Source: Zygnema cylindricum (lineage: Eukaryota; Streptophyta; Zygnematophyceae; Zygnematales; Zygnemataceae). From it: DNA of 64,000 nt. The notes beneath the pieces were generated by a model. It saw only the letters and a program-made list of their open reading frames with translations, was not told the DNA's origin and made no database searches. Position numbers and translations under genes: made by a program. Every line of letters begins with the position of its first letter. Within the stretch, counting starts at the first letter, position 1. The DNA lies in the NCBI GenBank assembly GCA_037447655.1, contig JBBHKE010002640.1:62001-126000 (forward strand). Reading direction: 5' to 3'. Below, in pieces: positions 57,675 to 64,000 of the stretch.

Positions 57675-58351
57675 GGGGGGACTTCCATTAGCGAAAAAGT
57701 GGGGTTTTTTACTAATGGCCGTACCGTTTCGTACATTTTTTTTTCTCAACGAAAACAGCATTACAGACAATTGTCCAATGTTGTAGGCGTAAATTAGGAC
57801 CGTCGGATTCAATTACACTTTTTATCCGTGGCGCCACGTCACCAACCCTACAGGTTGTTAAAACCGTGCACAGTGAGGACAGTTCTCGAATACAAAATGT
57901 GTAAAAATAGGCCGCGTGGAAAAGGTAAATAGAATCCACGAAGAGCGCGCGCGTATGTGCGTACACGGGCCATGTGCCTTCTGCCAAGGTGGCTGGGAAT
58001 CCGCAGAAATTACCCCGTCATGCTCCCACCGTCAAAGTTTTCCGCAACCTTTTTGTCGTTGCGTTTTGAATTTTTGGGTAGTACATTTAATGCCCTCTGT
58101 ACGAGGCATTAATTACCGGCATTAATTACCTCAGCTCGTACAGATATTTCATCCTTTCGCACAGATATTACGTTCAGAATTTGCAATCTAAGATTGTTTC
58201 AAGATTTTAAGCATGTAATATTAACCTACGTGCTACGAACCAATATGAGCCACGCAAATAAAAAGTGGTTTACTGACGCGACCTAATGGAAGGCACTCCC
58301 TTCAGTAAAATTTTCCGTACAATTACTGAGACGCCTAATAGAAGTCCACCC
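57675..58351. mobile_element. M2-type (Harbinger-like) MITE, copy c
   Basis: 677 bp flanked by TAA (57672-57674 and 58352-58354). Termini are GGGGGGACTTCCATTAG and, in reverse complement, GGGTGGACTTCTATTAG. At the right end a second motif (CCTTCCATTAGGTCGCG on the minus strand, near 58280-58296) repeats the terminus about 60 bp inside, as in M2a/M2b. Non-coding. Confidence 0.75.
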
Positions 58352-58354
58352 TAA

Positions 58355-61021
58355 GTGGCAAAAAAAACCTTAGACGATAATAACGATTCGTCGTCTAGAG
58401 TGGACAGTAGAAGATTGCGGGCTACATGGCACATTGGCAGCATATTTACAAGCCAAGACGGGATCCTCCATGGGAACTCTGGTTCGCTTATTCTTATTTA
58501 GTGTGGAAATTAGAAGGTAGAGCAGAGGAGACTTGTAAATTCGGGTGCGAGTTGTCACTGCATTCGTGGAAAACCTCTATAAAATTCCCGACTATGTCAA
58601 ATTCGACTTCTTTTTCGACTTTTTTTTTGACTTGTTTTTCTACAGATATTACTGCTTTCAAAGCTTTGTGGCAAACCCTAAAAACAAGCACTTGTCTTTT
58701 TTCGCAATTTAGAGTTTGCAGTGGGAGATTTGGAGCCGTTAATTTCGGTTTTTGCCTCCCTTTGATCTTAACAGTTTCTAAAATCCCGGTAAAGAAAAAA
58801 TATAGGGAAGTGTTGAAATTTTCTGAATGACATACTTTTTGACATGGCTTCTATAGTGGTGGTTAGACGTCTTTTTTCTGTTCTGGTACTCTAAATGAAG
58901 ATTGTTTTCCTCCACCTCAACCGACTGTTTCCGCTGAATTTAATGTGGATGTCAATGTCAATATCTATCCTTTTCCCTCAATTTTTTTTCTGTTTTAATT
59001 TTGAATATGAATTACGAAGGAAAAAAATACGAAAAAGATGACCTTTCTGAGGCCGTTTTTCGAGAGTCCAATGTAATGTAATTGGCGTTTTGGTCTTTTT
59101 TCAAATTGTTGTCGAAGTTTAAATTAAGAGATGTAAGGAGGATAAGAGTGGAGGAGGAATAGGGAACGCAATTTTTTTGTCTCTTTTTGATTGGAAGAGT
59201 GACAAAGTGGTCAAGTTACGACAGTTGGCATTTCAATTGGTTACGCATTTGGTCGAGCATTCTTTGGGTATGTTATGTTTCCCTTTTATTCAAGATCATC
59301 CAGTAAATATATCAAATGTGACCGTCTATTATTTTTTGGGTATGTTATGTCTCTGTTTCTTCAATTTGTTCTATCTAATTAGTTTATCAAAATAGTTTTT
59401 GCATCATCTGGATTTTTCTGGGTATGCTATTTTTCAGGTTAATTCAATTTTTACTTTTTGAGCATACATTCAAAATAAGATATGGATATAATTCATATTA
59501 AGTGATACATTTTTCGCATCATCTGGGACTTTTTTGGTCGGTTATGTACTGAATTGTATCATTCCATTTAATATATCAAAAAAGACAGTTGCTGCGTCAT
59601 CTGATTTTTTTTGTGCAATTAGTTAGAGAACGTGGATTGTGGACTCTCACCGTGGTTATAAGCTGGTAAAGCGCTTTTTTTCTTTTTTTATACATCAGAT
59701 TGAGGTGTTTTTCATCTCTTAATGGTGGGTATTTTAGATTTTTGTCGGCAATTTTATAATTCTCATTTTTTATTAATCTCTGTATCTGTTGTATTTCTGT
59801 TTGCTCGACATCTGTTGTATTTTTGTTTGCTCGACATCTGTTGTATTTTTGTTTGCTCGACAAACACACTATTGGACCTTCTACTTCGCCCGAGGGTTTG
59901 TTTCACTTCTAGCCTGGTACGTTTTCCAACAGAAGGCCTAGATATTGTAGGTTATCCCACTGTAATTTGCCTAACTTAAATATTGTAGGCCCTCTTTATT
60001 ATTCAACCCCAAATATTTCTTAAACTTTTGAGGTTTTTGCTTGATTTGGGTTTAATGTGTTGTTTCAAAGGTGTGAAAATAACACATATTATAATAAGGG
60101 TCCACCTATAGTCGATATGATAAAATGCATTTAGAGGACGTTTGCTATCTTCGTATTTTTTATGATTTTATCAGTAGGTGACAATTTTGCCAGTTCTACA
60201 CGTAGACCACACAATGGCTGAAAGGATAATAAATGGACAAGAAATTTCCACAATGGCCTTTATTTTGGCCACACGTTGTCTGCCTAAAAAAATCATATGG
60301 CAAAACAACACTGTTTTTCTTTTCTATTAGGGTTTGCACTTGAAGCTGATTTATAAGGCATCTAACATTTCATTATTTTTGCGGAAAGAAACTGGATATC
60401 TTCCTCATTAAACTTTACCTCATTTTCTTATTCTATATTTCTATATATGTAGATATTGTTTAACTTCAGTTGCCACATGTCAACCTGATGTAAGCAGTTT
60501 GGTACAAAAACACTTTGAAAGAAGTGTAAGTTAGAATGGGCTGTGATGATTTTTTGATCATTTGTACACTTATTTTTAATTATTTTGAGTTATCGGGTAT
60601 ATAGATTGAAGAGTGGGCAATATTGTTTGAAGTTTATTGACACTGCACATTACTATTGATTTTTAAGTTTTAATTGCCTCATGACTAATACTGTTTAAGT
60701 TTTAATTGCCTCCTGTGCAGAATTGTTGTTTAAAAGTTATCGATCAAAATATAAAGTGTTTAATTGTGATATTTAGATGGGAAATCCAAATTGTAGGTAT
60801 ATTTTAAGTTGGATCGGCAAAAACATATGAAAACGTATTAGCATATTATCAATTTGTAAAATTTTATTATATAAAAAGGTACAAAAATGTTAACATTAAT
60901 AGCGATCCTGATACAATTTCTACTTATGGTATATTTTTATTCTGCATTTGTTGAACTTTCGTTTAATGTGTGTTATAAAAAGTTGAGGGTGTATGTTTTC
61001 CTTCTGAAGCTATTTGATGTG
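58355..61021. other. AT-rich intergenic sequence
   Basis: About 2.7 kb without recognisable genes; frequent T-runs and short ORFs only. The one structured item is the 26-bp tandem repeat at 59784-59861. Confidence 0.5.
59784..59861. repeat. Three 26-bp tandem repeats
   Basis: ATCTGTTGTATTTCTGTTTG plus CTCGAC at 59784-59809, then 59810-59835 and 59836-59861, with one base different between unit 1 and the others. Confidence 0.95.
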
Positions 61022-61023
61022 TA

Positions 61024-61050
61024 CACCGTGTATCGCTATTAGTATCAATG
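61024..61050. mobile_element. M1-type MITE, single terminus
   Basis: CACCGTGTATCGCTATTAGT after TA at 61022-61023 matches the M1 end. No partner end is found before the copia fragment at 61216, so the element is truncated. Confidence 0.5.
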
Positions 61051-61215
61051 ACGATTTTCTTTTATCATAGTATTTCTTTACTCTAACTTTTTAACAATAG
61101 TAATTGGAGGAGTTTTTGGTCTTTAACAGGGAAAAAACAAGGAAAAGTTGGTGAGAGGAGTTTTGTATGAAGCTAACGCTTTTTGATGTGAACAAACTAA
61201 ATAGAATACATTATT

Positions 61216-62330
61216 ATTAATAGAGGTTACCCAGGTAATACTGTTGAAAGATATAAAGCTAGGCTGGTGCCTAAAGGTTATACCCAGAATGAAAAAAATA
61301 GACTATGAACAAACCTTTGCAGCTGAAGTCGGATCCCCTTCTGTCAGAATCCTCTTAAGTTTAGCCGCGGTAGAAGATATGGAAATACACCAGATGGATA
61401 TTAAGTCCGCCTTCTTACACGGAGAGTTGGAAGAAAAAATCTACATGAGGCAAATGGAAGGATTCGTGGAAAGTGGAGAAGAAAGCAAGGTATGCAAACT
61501 GATAGTATCACTTTATAGCCTTAAACAGGCCCCGCAATAATGGAACATAAAGTTGGGCAAATTTTTGACCTGTTTAGGGTATATCAGAATTTGTTCAGAT
61601 CACTCCATATATCTATTTGAGGAGGAGAATAAAGTGATATTCATAGTTATTTATATGGATGATTTGTTAATGTTAAGTAAGTCCCTAGATAAAATTAACA
61701 AACTAAAACAACATCTAAAAAGTTGTTTTGACATGAAAGATCTCGGCGAAGCAAAATATATTTTGATGATTAAAATGGAGAGGGATATAGGAAACATAAT
61801 TATAAGACTCACTCAGAAGGAAGCTATTGGTAATATGCTAGAAAACTTTCAAATGGATAAAACAAATAGATGTACCACTCCCATGGATCTAAAGAAAGTA
61901 TAAGATGGGAGTGAAGAGGGAGGAATATTGATTTTGAATGATGAGATGGATGAGGAGGAAAAGAGTTTTATGGAGGGATTCCGTATCGGCCGATTGTTGG
62001 CAGTTTAATTTACTGTATAAATTCTACTCGTCTAGATATAGCTGCAGATGTAGGTGTCCTCCGTAGAAGTCTAAATGAGCCCAAAAAGAGAGAATATGAA
62101 GCAACCAAAAAAATTATGAGATATTTGGTGGGAATAAAGGAATTGTGGTTTTATTTGGGACGGGAACATACTGACATTACTACTTGGAGTGATGCAGTTA
62201 CGAGGATGTGCCTTTAAGGAGGTGTACAACTTGATATGTGTTGCAAATTGGATCTGGTGCATGCTGTCGGAGTAGCAAAAATCATAAAGTTGTTGCTCAG
62301 TCCACTATGGAGGCAGAGTACATGGCTTCA
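61216..62330 (+). pseudogene. Copia-D reverse transcriptase/RNase H fragment
   Basis: Plus-strand remnant related to Copia-1/[18 protein letters not shown], then after a shift PSVRILLSLAAVEDMEIHQM, DIKSAFLHGELEEKIYMRQ, LKQAPQ followed by TAA, YIRICSDHSIYLFEEENK and the catalytic motif YMDD (usual YVDD) near 61650. RNase H is decayed (TTWSDA near 62180, CCAATATGGAGGCAGAGTA-like motif near 62305). It is cut exactly at 62330 by the R2 LTR in the middle of the STMEAEYMASC motif. Confidence 0.87.
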
Positions 62331-63644
62331 TGTTGTTTTTGAAGAGTTAGTTTCGTGCGTACATGAAATTTGGTGCGCACGCGACGTTTCGTGCGTATAC
62401 ATTTACGTGATATACTGTGGAGGTTCGAAAGGATTTGCGGATTGGGGGAATTAAATGTACGAGTAAAATTAATGGAGTAATTGAGTGGCGTGAAATGTGA
62501 GAGGAAATGGACGGCGGATCGCGAAGCGATCCGACGTGAGATAATCGACGAAGATAAAATGGTACGTCGCACGTACGAAACATAATGCGACAGGTGTACT
62601 TTATTTACGACATACATTTATTGAAAATGACGTGTACCTTAAATGCGACAAGGCGCATTTATGACGAAGTACGTGATTTTGGTACGGACAGGATTTGGAA
62701 CGTACGAATTGATTTCGGCAAGTTGGTCATGGTACACGTGGAGGGCGAACGGCGTCTACCGATATTTTTAAGGGACCACATTGTTTTTTATGACACATTA
62801 TCTAGTGGACCATACATATGCGATGTCGGTTCACTACGTGGATTTATCTACAAGTGACTAAGCGAGTTGTCGCTTATGACGCGTATTTTGCGGACGCGTT
62901 GGTGTAAATATTTGATACAACATTATTTTGTCTTATGTGTATTATTAATTTAGTATTGATTATGACATTTTTTATTTAAGTGATCAATTAGGGTTTTCGA
63001 TGGTTTAATTTGTGTGTGTACGATGTTGTACTTGTAGACAAGTGTACGCTTACGATTGTTTAACTTTCAGGTGTACGCTTAAAATTAATTTATTCTTAGT
63101 GATGGTCTATTATGGTTAAATAGGACTTGATGACAGTTACGTAATGTATGTTGGTTATTTTGACACTTAGTGATTCGTTGACAGCTCACAATTGTATATA
63201 TAGGAATGAGATTTGTTAGAAATTAATCATCAATGCTGGTTAGTAAAGTGGGGGACCAAAGATGTAGTATTTTAGGGTTATCAATTAGGTCATGCACTTT
63301 GAATGATATAATGATTATTTAATTATACTTTGATTATACTTTTGTTTATGTGTGATGCATTTGTTTGTTCATATTTATTTATGTTATTTTATATATGTTT
63401 GATATGCATTGTTTATGCATTTGTCCTAGGGTTTGTTTATGTCGATTATTCCATCAAACCTTAGATGTTGTCATAGGGTTTATTTATGTTGATTATTCCA
63501 TGAAACCCTAAATGTTGTTTGTTGCGTCTGTGTACGCATATGGAGGATGCATTTCAAATGATTGTTCATTGGCCTAGCTTTGCTTAGCTTCTTGCATGAT
63601 AGTTTGGGTTGCTTCTGCGGTCTATTTTAGACCAAAGAACAACA
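62331..63644 (+). repeat. R2-family LTR, second copy
   Basis: 1,314 bp from TGTTGTTTTTGAAGAG to CCAAAGAACAACA, reverse complement of the solo LTR at 22108-23411 over its whole length with moderate divergence. The flanks (CTTCA on the left, GTCAT on the right) do not match, unlike copy 1. Left neighbour is a copia RNase H, right neighbour a DDE transposase. Confidence 0.85.
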
Positions 63645-64000
63645 GTCATAACACGTCGGATGAATTGGAGGCAGTTCTACAAGCAAAAAACACAATTTTA
63701 CACTTCTTCCCCCCTAATGCAACACATCTTGTTCAACCAACCGACTCGTTCGTTATTTCTAAAATCAAGAACGTATGGGACAGTTAGAAAGCGAAAGGAA
63801 TTGCAACCGGGCAATAGGCTAAACCTTCGAGCCGTGGGCGGTTCGGAAAATTGGTTGGACCCGGTAAAGCATTTATTTTGAAACTGGCAAGGGACTCTAT
63901 CCGAGAGGTTAATGCGATGAGGGACAAGAACGAATGAGTTATGCGCGAAAAGCCATGCTTCAATGTGGTTTGTCCTTACGTAACGGACGGTAGGAAGAAG
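63645..64000 (+). pseudogene. Pogo/Tigger-like DDE transposase, C-terminal part
   Basis: Begins right after the LTR at HNTSDELEAVLQ, then FFPPNATHLVQPTDSFVISK, the segment with the final catalytic acidic residue (QPTD) typical of DDE_1/pogo-type transposases. After a stop at 63785-63787 and frameshifts it continues as GKLVGPGKAFILKLARDSIR, EVNAMRDKNE and SYARKAMLQCGLSLRNGR to the window edge, in line with the family's C-terminus. The upstream catalytic part is missing or replaced by the LTR. Not functional. Confidence 0.75.

Noticed and set aside
59784-59861. CRISPR-like array
   Set aside because: The three units are directly adjacent tandem repeats without spacers, in a eukaryotic genome.

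Overview
The window is a repeat-saturated stretch of a nuclear genome from the green lineage. The only host gene I can support is the last exon of a plastid-type 2-oxoglutarate/malate (dicarboxylate, DASS family) translocator at 1157-1522, whose C-terminus is very like the land-plant/streptophyte protein. The rest is transposable elements, mostly broken by stop codons, plus AT-rich intergenic DNA. No species is claimed; a streptophyte alga, bryophyte or related green organism would fit.

Layout. 1-1156: 3' part of an intron, with a TTCC/TTAC microsatellite just before the acceptor. 1523-3800: no gene recognised. 3800-8620: a cluster of small DNA transposons: three copies of a TA-flanked MITE (here M1), an unnamed interspersed repeat (R3), and a large fold-back structure carrying a Harbinger-like MITE (M2a). 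8652-8822: a scrap of LINE reverse transcriptase. 9200-17050: Copia-2 (+), split near its LTR/primer-site junction by Copia-1 (-, 9637-16074, TSD AGTTT). 17663-20940: Copia-3 (+, 3' truncated). 22108-23411: solo LTR with TSD GTATG. 25218-29140: Copia-B1 (-, truncated).

29141-53544 is a four-deep nest: Copia-C (+) is split by Gypsy-1 (+, 29517-50494), which is split by Copia-B2 (-, 30510-44203, TSD TTTAC), which is split by Gypsy-2 (+, 33590-40928, TSD TTTTC). Each split reading frame resumes on the far side of its insert. 53760-61050: more MITEs (M1, M2c), an hAT-like insertion with an 8-bp TSD, R3 copy 2 and featureless AT-rich DNA. 61216-64000: a copia RT/RNase H fragment, a second copy of the solo LTR and the 3' part of a pogo/Tigger-like DDE transposase.

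Main points for follow-up. (1) Both Gypsy elements (chromodomain-containing Ty3 type) carry an extra conserved sense ORF of about 425 codons between the chromodomain and the 3' LTR, with a basic NLS-like motif and a predicted C-terminal coiled coil; its codon differences look constrained. (2) Five copia elements use a primer-binding site complementary to the anticodon half of initiator tRNA-Met, and this site is translated as part of Gag (QVMGPP) because the gag start codon lies inside the LTR. (3) In two copia LTR families that start codon sits in the loop of a hairpin whose stem sequence differs but whose pairing and bulge are kept. (4) The same LTRs contain a covarying GTAC-rich hairpin and a tRNA-like block with a perfect B box.
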